Under the pieces are notes generated by a model. The model did no database searches, was not told where the DNA came from, and saw only the letters and a program-made list of their open reading frames with translations. A stretch of DNA of 64,000 nt from Clostridium_AD sp050717545 (GTDB lineage Bacteria; Bacillota; Clostridia; Clostridiales; Clostridiaceae): assembly GCF_050717545.1 (NCBI RefSeq), contig NZ_JBOITN010000008.1, positions 124,001 to 188,000 of the forward strand. The letters run 5' to 3'. Position numbers and translations under genes: made by a program. Below are positions 9,350-17,529 of the stretch, piece after piece. The number at the start of each line of letters is the position of its first letter. Positions within the stretch are counted from its first letter, which is position 1.

Positions 9350-10771
9350 ATGAATAAACAGCAATTTGGAGTTTTAGGCGTTGGCGTCATGGGCAAAAAT
9401 CTAGCTTTTAATGTTGAAAGCCATGCAGTATCTGTTTCGGTGTATTCAAGGAATAAAAATGTAGTAGATGATCTATTAATAGAGGCAAAAGGAAGAAATA
9501 TTAAGGGCACATATTCTATAGAGGAATTTGTGAATTCTCTTGAAATTCCAAGGAAAATATTAATTATGATTAAAGCAGGTGCACCTGTTGATGAAACTAT
9601 AGATAAATTAATACCATATCTATCAAAGGGTGACATAGTAATTGATGGTGGTAACTCATTTTTTATGGATACTGTGCGTAGAAGCAAAAAGCTTCAAGAC
9701 TTGGGGTTTAAATTCATAGGTGCAGGAGTTTCAGGGGGAGAAGAAGGTGCGTTAAAAGGACCAGCAATTATGCCAGGTGGAGAGATTGAAGCATATAAGT
9801 TAGTTGAACCTATACTTATAGCGATAGCAGCAAAAGTAGATGGGCAGCCGTGTTGTACTTATATTGGGGAAAATGGTGCAGGCCATTACGTAAAGATGGT
9901 TCATAATGGTATAGAGTATGGAGATATGCAGCTTATATGTGAGGCGTATGCACTTTTAAAGAGCGTTTTAGGTCTCTCTAATGATAAAATCCATGATATC
10001 TTTAAAAATTGGAATAAGGGTGAGCTTAATAGCTATTTAATAGAAATAACAAGTGAAATATTTGCTCAAAAAGATCCTGAAACTGGAGAATATATGGTTG
10101 ATGTTATTCTTGATAAAGCGGGGCAAAAGGGAACAGGAAAATGGACTAGTCAAAGTGCATTGGATTTAGCAGTTCCAATACCAACAATAACAGAGGCTGT
10201 TTTTGCACGTTGTTTGTCTGCAATAAAGGATGAACGAGTGATAGCAAGCTCCAAACTTAAAGGCCCAGAATCTAAATTTAATGGGGATATAGATGAGTTT
10301 ATAGAATCAGTAAGAAGAGCTCTTTACACAAGTAAAATATGTTCATATGCGCAGGGATTTGCACTTATGAAAGCTGCATCAGCAGAGTATCATTGGGATC
10401 TCAAATACGGTGAAATTGCTAAAATATTTAGAGGTGGGTGCATAATTCGCGCACAATTTCTTAATAAAATAAACGAAGCTTATGAAAATGATGATGATCT
10501 TAAAAATCTAATGTTAGATTCATATTTTAATAAAATTATTAATAGTTATCAAAAAGACTGGAGGCAAGTTGTATCTACAGCTATAAATTTAGGTGTACCA
10601 GTACCTGGATTTTCAAGTGCTCTAATGTATTATGATAGTTATAGAACTGCAAATCTTCCAGCTAATTTACTTCAAGCGCAAAGAGATTATTTTGGTGCTC
10701 ATACATTTGAAAGAGTTGATAAAGAAGGAATATTTCATCATGATTGGGTAAATGAGAATAAGAGAAAATAG
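9350..10771 (+). CDS. gnd: 6-phosphogluconate dehydrogenase (decarboxylating)
   Basis: Oxidises 6-phosphogluconate to ribulose 5-phosphate plus CO2, giving NADPH, in the pentose phosphate pathway. The 473 residues match the long dimeric form. Rossmann motif FGVLGVGVMGKNLA (6-19), substrate-site KMVHNGIEYGDMQ and the family signature ILDKAGQKGTGKWTS (near residue 253) are present, as is the C-terminal RAQRDYFGAHTFER tail. ATG at 9350 has GAGGAGG 9 bases upstream; the longer frame begins at a TTG inside that binding site and is rejected. It is transcribed alone. Later genes in the window (uxuA/uxuB) lead to 2-keto-3-deoxygluconate rather than gluconate, so no local link is evident. Confidence 0.96.
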   Translation: MNKQQFGVLGVGVMGKNLAFNVESHAVSVSVYSRNKNVVDDLLIEAKGRNIKGTYSIEEFVNSLEIPRKILIMIKAGAPVDETIDKLIPYLSKGDIVIDGGNSFFMDTVRRSKKLQDLGFKFIGAGVSGGEEGALKGPAIMPGGEIEAYKLVEPILIAIAAKVDGQPCCTYIGENGAGHYVKMVHNGIEYGDMQLICEAYALLKSVLGLSNDKIHDIFKNWNKGELNSYLIEITSEIFAQKDPETGEYMVDVILDKAGQKGTGKWTSQSALDLAVPIPTITEAVFARCLSAIKDERVIASSKLKGPESKFNGDIDEFIESVRRALYTSKICSYAQGFALMKAASAEYHWDLKYGEIAKIFRGGCIIRAQFLNKINEAYENDDDLKNLMLDSYFNKIINSYQKDWRQVVSTAINLGVPVPGFSSALMYYDSYRTANLPANLLQAQRDYFGAHTFERVDKEGIFHHDWVNENKRK

Positions 10772-10781
10772 TAAACAATGA

Positions 10782-10817
10782 AACCTGCAACTTATATTTT
10801 AAGTTGCAGGTTTTATT
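10782..10817. terminator. bidirectional terminator between gnd and fetB
   Basis: AACCTGCAACTTA pairs with TAAGTTGCAGGTT, with T/A-rich flanks on both sides. It separates the convergent genes gnd (+) and fetB (-). Confidence 0.85.
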
Positions 10818-11593
10818 TATAAGAACTGTTTTTTAACATTATACAATGATTTATATCCTAAGTTTAGAGATAAAAAAACTGTTATACAAACAGAAGTACA
10901 AATTGCAATCATAATGGCTATTTGGTACATAATTGCGGTGGTAGGTAATGTTCCAGATAACATTTGACCTGTCATCATTCCAGGTAAAAAGATTATTCCC
11001 ATTCCTAGCATGGAATTCATCGTAGGGATTAAGGCAGTTTCTAAAGCATTATTAGCAAAAGGTTTTAGAATATCTTTAGGCTCCACACCTAAATTGAGTA
11101 AAGTATTAATTTTATTTTTTTCTTTGCCTATGTCATCCATAAAGGTTTTTATTGCAATAGTTACACCCGTCATAGCGTTACCAATAATCATACCAGCTAA
11201 GGGTATAGTATACTGAGGGTTAAATATAGATTTCCCAACAACTACAGTGACAAAGAAGATTAGAACAAAAAGCCCTGAAAAGGTTAAAGAAACACCTATT
11301 GCTATTTTGAATTTAGGGTTTAAGTCTCGCCTACTTGTAATTACTCTATGAATAGAAAATGTTATCATAAGTATTAAAAAAATTATAGTTAATATTGGGT
11401 TTGGATTACCAAATATATATTGAAGTATGTAACCAACAATTACAAGTTGAACTGTCATTCTTAAACTTGCAACTAAAAGAAGTTTTGATTGATTAACCTT
11501 TGATTTTTTTAGAATTATAAGTACTATAATTAAAAGTAAATAAATAAGTGAAAACTGCAAAATACTCAGCTCTACTGCGCCTTCCATATTCAT
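10817..11593 (-). CDS. fetB: iron export ABC transporter permease FetB
   Basis: UPF0014/FetB membrane protein of 258 aa, the length of the E. coli protein, with about seven hydrophobic helices. It carries the family's conserved GMIIGNAMTGVTIAIKTF and FLPGMMTGQMLSGTLP segments. With FetA it forms an ABC exporter linked in E. coli to iron export and oxidative stress tolerance. The start overlaps the fetA stop by 4 bases (ATGA), so the two are translationally coupled. The AAGGAGGT binding site touches this ATG, and the third codon is also ATG at a better spacing, so the true protein may begin two residues later. Confidence 0.9.
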   Translation of the reverse strand: MNMEGAVELSILQFSLIYLLLIIVLIILKKSKVNQSKLLLVASLRMTVQLVIVGYILQYIFGNPNPILTIIFLILMITFSIHRVITSRRDLNPKFKIAIGVSLTFSGLFVLIFFVTVVVGKSIFNPQYTIPLAGMIIGNAMTGVTIAIKTFMDDIGKEKNKINTLLNLGVEPKDILKPFANNALETALIPTMNSMLGMGIIFLPGMMTGQMLSGTLPTTAIMYQIAIMIAICTSVCITVFLSLNLGYKSLYNVKKQFL

Positions 11594-12219
11594 ACCTCCT
11601 TAACTATTTCGATTTTATGTTCACAAAACTCATCAATAATAGTTTTATTGTGACTTACAATTACAAGGTCAATATCTTTAGTTTTGCAGAAATTTGTTAT
11701 GTTTATCATCATTTTATGGCTGTTTGTTTCATCCAGTGCTGAGGTTGGTTCATCAAGCATTATAACATTTGGGCACATTGATAAAAAAATTGCGATATAA
11801 ACTCTTTGACGTTCTCCGCCAGAAAGCGTGGATGCAATTTGGCAAAGCGGAACATTTACGCAGCAAAGCTTTGTAATATTCGTGATATATTCTTCATCAG
11901 GGATTGGTTTTTGTCTCAATGAATAAAAGGTTTTAAAATTGTCGGTTATACTCTCATCAAAAAGGAAAACCTCCTGAGAAACTAGACTTACTTCACGCCT
12001 AAGAGAGATGGGGTCATATTCATCTAGAGGTAAGCCTTTATATGATAATGTTCCGGATATTGGATTTATAGAGCGATTTAATAATTTTAAAAAAGTACTT
12101 TTACCAGAACCGCTTTCTCCAACAATAAAATTAACTTTACCTTGTTTAATCTTTACATCATTATAAATAAGATTTGTTTTGTATTTAACATTACTCGCTT
12201 TAAATAATAATTCACCCAT
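11590..12219 (-). CDS. fetA: iron export ABC transporter ATP-binding protein FetA
   Basis: Short ABC ATPase, 209 aa. Walker A GESGSGKS (34-41), Q-loop Q82, signature TLSGGERQRVYIAI (131-144) and Walker B VIMLDEPTSALD (D156/E157) are intact. Its position immediately before fetB with an ATGA overlap identifies it as the FetA/YbbL partner. The start is placed at the ATG preceded by AAGGAA at 6 bases; the frame continues 11 codons further upstream without a usable binding site. The pair is transcribed away from the AI-2E-type gene, and the roughly 300-bp gap holds both promoters. Confidence 0.92.
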   Translation of the reverse strand: MGELLFKASNVKYKTNLIYNDVKIKQGKVNFIVGESGSGKSTFLKLLNRSINPISGTLSYKGLPLDEYDPISLRREVSLVSQEVFLFDESITDNFKTFYSLRQKPIPDEEYITNITKLCCVNVPLCQIASTLSGGERQRVYIAIFLSMCPNVIMLDEPTSALDETNSHKMMINITNFCKTKDIDLVIVSHNKTIIDEFCEHKIEIVKEV

Positions 12220-12394
12220 TATAATTCCTTCTTTATTCATATTTTTATACAATAATCGCCAAGGATATCCTACATTTATTTCCTATATGTCCATTATAAC
12301 ATTCTATGTCTTTATTTTATATTAAGAGATAGAGATATATATTCCAGGATATGACGAGAAATTTAGAAAATTAGGTAGTTGAAAATAGAAAATA

Positions 12395-12411
12395 ATAGTA
12401 TAATACTATTA
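12395..12411. repeat. inverted repeat in the fetA/AI-2E permease gap
   Basis: AATAGTA-TAA-TACTATT is a perfect 7-bp inverted repeat about 110 bases before the AI-2E-type permease. It includes a TATAAT hexamer on the plus strand, so it could be an operator over a promoter or simply AT-rich symmetry. Confidence 0.4.
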
Positions 12412-12518
12412 GGTCAGGTGACACTATATAAAGATATATTATTAAAGCAAGGCATTTAATAGAATTTTTAGGAACTAAATCAGCTATATATTTTGTTTAA
12501 TTGTTAGGAGGATGAAGG

Positions 12519-13661
12519 ATGGAAAATAGATTAGATAGAAAATATGTTAAGTATGTATTATATGTGACCCTTGCGGCGACATTAATTTTTATAAGTTATA
12601 ACGTAGTCTTTAATTTTAAAGTATTTCTAAATAGTATTATTGCTATAATAAAAGGAGTATTTTCAATTATTTCTCCACTTATTATTGGAAGTATAATTGC
12701 GTACCTATTATATCCATTATCAAAGATTATAAATAAGTTTCTTGATAATTCTTTAAAACTTAAATACAAGACGCATTTAATTAGCATAATACTAACATAT
12801 TTATCAGTGATTTTATTATTTATTATACTTATTTACAGTATTTATGCAATGATTGGTGGACAAATTAGCAGTAATGAAACCCTATCAGTTATGTTTGCAA
12901 CTATTAGTGATTATGTAAAACGCTATAATGAGTTATTTGATTATATTAATAAAAAAATAACTGATAGTGGATTATCTATTGATCTAAAAGGCTATTTATC
13001 ACAAGCTATACAGCAGGTATACTCTTATTTATCAGTTTCAATAAATAGCATAATAAATCTATTTGCGGGGATAGGCAATGGAATTGTAAATAGCTTCATA
13101 GGATTATTTATTTCTTTTTATCTATTAAAGGATTATGATTTTTTTAAAAAGCTATATTTAAATAATGTTAGCCTAATAATGAAAGAAAGTAAATTTAAGA
13201 GTATAAATAAAACTGTCCATGAAATTAATTGTGTTGTATCAAATTTCATAAGAGGACAATTGCTTGATGGTTTGATAGTTGGACTAATTAGTAGTATTGG
13301 ACTATCAATTATAGGGATTGATTTTGCTATTCTTATTGGGTTTACTGCTGGAATTGCAAATATTATACCTTATGTTGGTCCAATAATTGGATGTGTTCCA
13401 GCGGTTATTGTGGGTATTCTTAGCCCAAATCCTATTATTGCTTTATGGGCAGTACTAGTGCTTCTTGCTGTTCAACAACTTGATAGCGCTGTTATATCAC
13501 CGAAAGTTGTAGGGGATAGCATGGGACTCCATCCGATTTTTGTAATTATGGCAATAACTATTGGTGGTAGTTTAGCAGGTATACTTGGAATGCTTTTATC
13601 TGTACCTATTGCAGGTATAATAAAACTTTTCTTAATGAAGATTATAACAAAACGTACTTAA
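12519..13661 (+). CDS. AI-2E family transporter (YdbI/PerM/TqsA-like permease)
   Basis: Polytopic membrane protein of 380 aa with about eight predicted helices. The C-terminal region is diagnostic: FAILIGFTAGIANIIPYVGP followed by the conserved VQQLDSAVISPKVVGDSMGL and an HPIFVIMAI segment, as in the AI-2E exporter family. Members export quorum-sensing AI-2, move Na+/H+, or have no known substrate, so the name is a family label only. TAGGAGG lies 11 bases before the ATG. It is a single gene; the next gene starts about 100 bases later with its own binding site. Confidence 0.88.
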   Translation: MENRLDRKYVKYVLYVTLAATLIFISYNVVFNFKVFLNSIIAIIKGVFSIISPLIIGSIIAYLLYPLSKIINKFLDNSLKLKYKTHLISIILTYLSVILLFIILIYSIYAMIGGQISSNETLSVMFATISDYVKRYNELFDYINKKITDSGLSIDLKGYLSQAIQQVYSYLSVSINSIINLFAGIGNGIVNSFIGLFISFYLLKDYDFFKKLYLNNVSLIMKESKFKSINKTVHEINCVVSNFIRGQLLDGLIVGLISSIGLSIIGIDFAILIGFTAGIANIIPYVGPIIGCVPAVIVGILSPNPIIALWAVLVLLAVQQLDSAVISPKVVGDSMGLHPIFVIMAITIGGSLAGILGMLLSVPIAGIIKLFLMKIITKRT

Positions 13662-13767
13662 CAACATTCTAACGAGTAATTTTCATAAACAAAGAAGGAA
13701 TATTTAGAATTTTGTAGAAGACTATACTGTAGTATTTTAAAGAGATTAAAATGTGAAGGAGAAAACA

Positions 13768-14508
13768 ATGGAAAAAGATATGAGGATTGCGGTTTTAATT
13801 GATGCTGACAATGTATCCGATAAGTATATAAAGTATATAATTGATGAAATTTCAAATCATGGCACACCTACTTATAAAAGAATTTATGGTGATTGGACTA
13901 AACCTCAACTAGCTTCATGGAAAAATGTATTACTCAATTATTCTATTAGTCCAATACAACAATATAATTATACAACAGGTAAAAATTCTACTGATGCTGC
14001 ACTTATAATAGATGCTATGGATATACTTTATTCAAATAATGTTGATGGATTTTGTATTGTGTCTAGTGATAGTGATTTTACTAAACTAGCAGCACGCCTA
14101 AGAGAAGCTGGTATGTATGTTATTGGTATGGGAGAAAAGAAAACTCCGTCTCCATTTATTGCAGCTTGTGAGAAGTTTAAATATCTGGAAGTATTGGCGT
14201 CGATGGCTCCAATACTAAATGAAGCAACTACTAATAGAGGAGCAGAGTTAAAGGGTGGGATGTTAAGTTCGGCTAAATTAGTGGAGGCAATTAAAATTAT
14301 TATTACTGAAATTTCAGATGAAGATGGATGGGCGTTTTTAGGTGAATTAGGTAGTACTCTTAACAAGAGGTATCCTGATTTTGATACTAGAAATTATGGG
14401 TATATAAAACTTACACCTTTTGTAGCATCGCTTAATCAATTTGAGATAAGATCAACCAAAACAAGGAATCCAAGTATAACGCTTAAATATATTAGAAATA
14501 AATTATAA
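13768..14508 (+). CDS. NYN-domain putative RNase with C-terminal OST-HTH/LOTUS domain
   Basis: 246 aa. The N-terminal half is a NYN (PIN-like) nuclease fold: strand plus acidic site IAVLIDADNV (D12, D14, N15), KNSTDAALIIDAMD (D76, D82) and VSSDSDFTKLAARLRE (D101, D103). These acidic residues are those expected to hold the catalytic metal. Residues about 168-246 (from SAKLVEAIKIIITEI) form an OST-HTH/LOTUS domain, with GELGSTLNKRYPDFD as the winged-helix core; this domain binds RNA, including G-quadruplex RNA, in other proteins. Together they suggest an RNA-directed endoribonuclease. ATG at 13768 has GAAGGAG 7 bases upstream; the longer frame starts at a GTG before that site. A strong terminator follows. 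Confidence 0.9.
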   Translation: MEKDMRIAVLIDADNVSDKYIKYIIDEISNHGTPTYKRIYGDWTKPQLASWKNVLLNYSISPIQQYNYTTGKNSTDAALIIDAMDILYSNNVDGFCIVSSDSDFTKLAARLREAGMYVIGMGEKKTPSPFIAACEKFKYLEVLASMAPILNEATTNRGAELKGGMLSSAKLVEAIKIIITEISDEDGWAFLGELGSTLNKRYPDFDTRNYGYIKLTPFVASLNQFEIRSTKTRNPSITLKYIRNKL

Positions 14509-14520
14509 TTTAAACGAACG

Positions 14521-14554
14521 AAAAGGTTGTGAATTATTAATTCACAACCTTTTA
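14521..14554 (+). terminator. terminator of the NYN-LOTUS gene
   Basis: AAAAGGTTGTGAATT pairs with AATTCACAACCTTTT around a 3-base loop, 12 bases after the stop, followed by a T-rich run. Confidence 0.93.
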
Positions 14555-14739
14555 TTATTAAAGTAAAGGGGGACTTCACTTTAATCTACTAATCTACAAT
14601 ACTATAAATTAATGATAACATACAAATATGTCAAAACAATGAAGAAGGTGTGTAGCATTTGTTAAATATCAAACAAATGACTTTTATTTGGCAATATACT
14701 TGCAATATTATTTATTTTTCGTTAATTTAGTAAAAAATT

Positions 14740-14768
14740 TTGATAATTAGCAAAATTTATACTATAAT
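14740..14768 (+). promoter_or_regulatory. sigma-A promoter of the aspartokinase-hom operon
   Basis: TTGATA (14740-14745), exactly 17 bp, then TATAAT (14763-14768). The start codon is 43 bases after the -10, leaving a short leader. No lysine riboswitch or T-box fits there. The 14555-14739 stretch before it holds no gene that I can see. Confidence 0.8.
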
Positions 14769-14810
14769 ATATGAAAGTAGAAAATAGTAGTATATACGAG
14801 GGGGGAAATT

Positions 14811-16124
14811 ATGGAAGTTATAGTCGCAAAGTTTGGTGGAAGTTCTTTATGTAATAGCGATCAATTTAAGAAAGTAAAAGATATTGTTTTATCAGATTCT
14901 CGGAGATGTTATGTTGTGCCATCAGCTCCAGGTAAGAGGAGTTCAAGTGATTATAAAATCACTGACCTTTTATATCTATGTCATCAACATGCAAAAAAAT
15001 CTCTTCCATTTGATGAATTATTAATATTAATTGAAGAAAGGTACACTCTTTTATGTAGCGAGTTAAAGCTTTCTATAGATATATCAAAATATCTAAGAGA
15101 GCTTAAGGCGGAGATAATTAAGGGAGTTTCAGAGGATTTTGTAGCAAGTAGAGGAGAATATTTAAATGGTTTAATACTTGCCGAATATTTGGGATATGAA
15201 TTCATAGATGCTGCTGAAATCATTGTTTTTAAGAGAAGTGGAAGTTTTGATGAAGTGGCAACTTATGATGCTATAAAGAGTAGATTATCAAAGGTTCCAA
15301 AAGCTGTAATACCGGGGTTTTATGGTGCTTATAGAAATGGTATAATAAAAACATTTTCAAGAGGTGGCTCCGACATTACTGGTGCAATAATTGCTAGAGG
15401 AGTAGGCGCATCGGTTTATGAGAACTGGACAGATGTGTCGGGATTCTTAATGGCGGATCCAAGAATTGTAGCAAGTCCTAAGCCTATTAAGGAAGTAACC
15501 TATAAAGAACTTAGGGAACTTTCATATATGGGTGCAAATGTTTTTCACGAAGAGGCAATTTTCCCTGTTAAAAAGGATGGCATCCCAATAAACATAAAAA
15601 ACACTAATGACCCGAAATGCAAGGGAACATTTATTTTAAATAACAAGTCAGAGGTTAAACCTGGAAATATTACAGGAATAGCAGGAAAAAAAGATTTTAC
15701 AGTTTTAGCAATAGAAAAGACACTAATGAACAAGGAGATAGGATATTGTCGAAGGATTCTTTCAATTCTTGAGAGTAATAATGTATCTTTTGAACATATA
15801 CCATCTGGAATTGATTCAATATCACTAGTAATTGATGATTTAGAACTAGAGAATAAGGTAGACAAAATATTAGAAGAAATTGAAGACCAATGCAAACCAG
15901 ATTCATTGATAACGCACCCTAATATGGCGCTTATAGCAGTTGTTGGAGAAGGTATTATAAGAACAAAGGGGATATCTGCTAAAGTATTTGCCGCATTATC
16001 AAAAGAGGATATAAATATTAGAATGATTAATCAGGGTTCAAGTGAATTAAGCATTATTATTGGAGTAGAAAACGATGATTTTGAAGATGCAATAAGAGCA
16101 GTGTATAAAGTATTCGAAAAATAA
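14811..16124 (+). CDS. aspartate kinase
   Basis: First step of the aspartate family: phosphorylates aspartate with ATP. The 437 residues and the N-terminal AKFGGSSL motif (6-13) are those of a monofunctional aspartokinase. SRGEYLNGLILAEYLG and TFSRGGSDITGAIIARG are the substrate and nucleotide motifs. The C-terminal third (from about residue 300) is a tandem ACT-like regulatory region (SILESNNVSFEHIPSGIDS; ALSKEDINIRMINQGSSELS) that binds lysine and/or threonine in relatives. A GGGGGG-type binding site precedes ATG. It is cotranscribed with hom 38 bases downstream, so it probably feeds homoserine, threonine and methionine synthesis. Confidence 0.93.
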   Translation: MEVIVAKFGGSSLCNSDQFKKVKDIVLSDSRRCYVVPSAPGKRSSSDYKITDLLYLCHQHAKKSLPFDELLILIEERYTLLCSELKLSIDISKYLRELKAEIIKGVSEDFVASRGEYLNGLILAEYLGYEFIDAAEIIVFKRSGSFDEVATYDAIKSRLSKVPKAVIPGFYGAYRNGIIKTFSRGGSDITGAIIARGVGASVYENWTDVSGFLMADPRIVASPKPIKEVTYKELRELSYMGANVFHEEAIFPVKKDGIPINIKNTNDPKCKGTFILNNKSEVKPGNITGIAGKKDFTVLAIEKTLMNKEIGYCRRILSILESNNVSFEHIPSGIDSISLVIDDLELENKVDKILEEIEDQCKPDSLITHPNMALIAVVGEGIIRTKGISAKVFAALSKEDINIRMINQGSSELSIIIGVENDDFEDAIRAVYKVFEK

Positions 16125-16162
16125 GTTATAATAAATTTAGGATTTAGAAAGGAGAAATAAAT

Positions 16163-17452
16163 ATGGAAAAGGTGAAAATAGCGATTTTAGGGTTTGGAAA
16201 TGTTGGTACAGGAGTGTGGAAAATATTACAAGAAAATAAAAAAGAAATAATGAAACGCTCAAGTTATGATATAGAGGTAGCTAAAATATTAGTAAATGAT
16301 ATAAATAAGAAAAGGGATATTGAACTACCTGTGGGAATTCTAACAGATAATATTGATGATATTATAAATGACAAGAGCATAAAAATTGTTGTTGAACTTA
16401 TTGGCGGACGTGATGTTGCTAAGGAGTATATGATACGCTCAATGAAAGCTAAAAAACATATTGTAACTGCTAATAAATTGGTTATTGCAAACTGGAGTGA
16501 AGAGTTATTTAGGGTAGCAGAAGAGGAAAGTGTGTTATTTTATTATGAAGCAAGTGTGGCTGGCGGAATACCAATAATACGAGAAATTAACGAAAGTCTT
16601 ACAGCAAATAGAATAGAGGATATAATAGGCATTATAAATGGAACAACTAATTATATATTAAGTAAAATGACAACAGAAGGCCTAAGCTTTGACGATGCGC
16701 TTAAGGAGGCTCAAGACAAAGGTTATGCTGAAGCAGATCCAACATCTGATGTAGATGGATATGATGCTGTATATAAGCTTGCTATAATGGCATCACTCGC
16801 TTATGGCACTAAAGTTGATCATGACTGCATCTATAGGGAAGGAATAAGAAATATTAGTGATGTTGATATAGAATATGCTAAACAATTTGGATATACAATA
16901 AAACTATTGGCAATAGCAAAAGAAGAAAATAATAAGTTAGAGTTAAGAGTGCATCCAACATTAATACCATCAACCCACCCAATGGCAAATGTAAATGATG
17001 CATTTAATGCGATTTTAATAAAAGGGAATGCGGTTGGAGAGCTAATGCTATACGGACAAGGTGCAGGAGATATGCCAACTGGAAGTGCAGTTGTGGGCGA
17101 TATAATATCTATATTAAGGAACAATGTGAAACCTTCTGAATTAAAAGATATAGATGACAAAAAAGATTTTAAAGAAATAAAAAAATCAGATGAAAATGAA
17201 TCAGAATTTTATATCAGACTTAACGTTAAAGACAGAGCAGGAGTTTTAGGAGATGCAGCTGCAATATTTGGAAGCAATAATGTTAGTATTACATCTCTTA
17301 CTCAAGATGTAGTGCATAAAGAATATGTATTATTGGCATTTATTACACATAAAAGCGCAGAAAAAAATATAAGAAAATCACTTGAAAAAATAAAAAAACT
17401 AGACAATGTTAACGAAGTAGAAAGCGTAATAAGAATAGAATCTTTCAAATAA
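16163..17452 (+). CDS. hom: homoserine dehydrogenase
   Basis: Reduces aspartate semialdehyde to homoserine, the branch point to threonine and methionine. The 429 residues include Rossmann motif AILGFGNVGTG (7-17), TANKLV with the conserved lysine, IINGTTNYILSKM, the family signature region AEADPTSDVDGYDAVYKLAI, and a C-terminal ACT domain (about 348-429, RAGVLGDAAAIFGSNNVSIT) for allosteric control. AAAGGAG precedes ATG. It forms an operon with aspartokinase. A fragment matching its ACT-domain coding region, including a 20-bp exact match (17336-17355), is found after thrC at 23761-23780. Confidence 0.96.
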   Translation: MEKVKIAILGFGNVGTGVWKILQENKKEIMKRSSYDIEVAKILVNDINKKRDIELPVGILTDNIDDIINDKSIKIVVELIGGRDVAKEYMIRSMKAKKHIVTANKLVIANWSEELFRVAEEESVLFYYEASVAGGIPIIREINESLTANRIEDIIGIINGTTNYILSKMTTEGLSFDDALKEAQDKGYAEADPTSDVDGYDAVYKLAIMASLAYGTKVDHDCIYREGIRNISDVDIEYAKQFGYTIKLLAIAKEENNKLELRVHPTLIPSTHPMANVNDAFNAILIKGNAVGELMLYGQGAGDMPTGSAVVGDIISILRNNVKPSELKDIDDKKDFKEIKKSDENESEFYIRLNVKDRAGVLGDAAAIFGSNNVSITSLTQDVVHKEYVLLAFITHKSAEKNIRKSLEKIKKLDNVNEVESVIRIESFK

Positions 17453-17480
17453 GAATATAATACAATAGATATTTTTACTC

Positions 17481-17528
17481 AAAAAAAAGTATATATTACG
17501 TATAAATTCGTAATATATACTTTTTTTA
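17481..17528. terminator. bidirectional terminator between hom and metH
   Basis: AAAAAAAGTATATATTACG pairs with CGTAATATATACTTTTTTT around TATAAATT. The A-rich left arm and T-rich right arm allow it to end both the plus-strand aspartokinase-hom operon and the minus-strand methionine synthase operon. Confidence 0.9.
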
Positions 17529-17529
17529 T

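Noticed and set aside
14509..14810. Lysine riboswitch or T-box sought before the aspartokinase gene
   Set aside because: Only a terminator, a sigma-A promoter and a 43-base leader are present, too short for either structure and lacking their conserved blocks.
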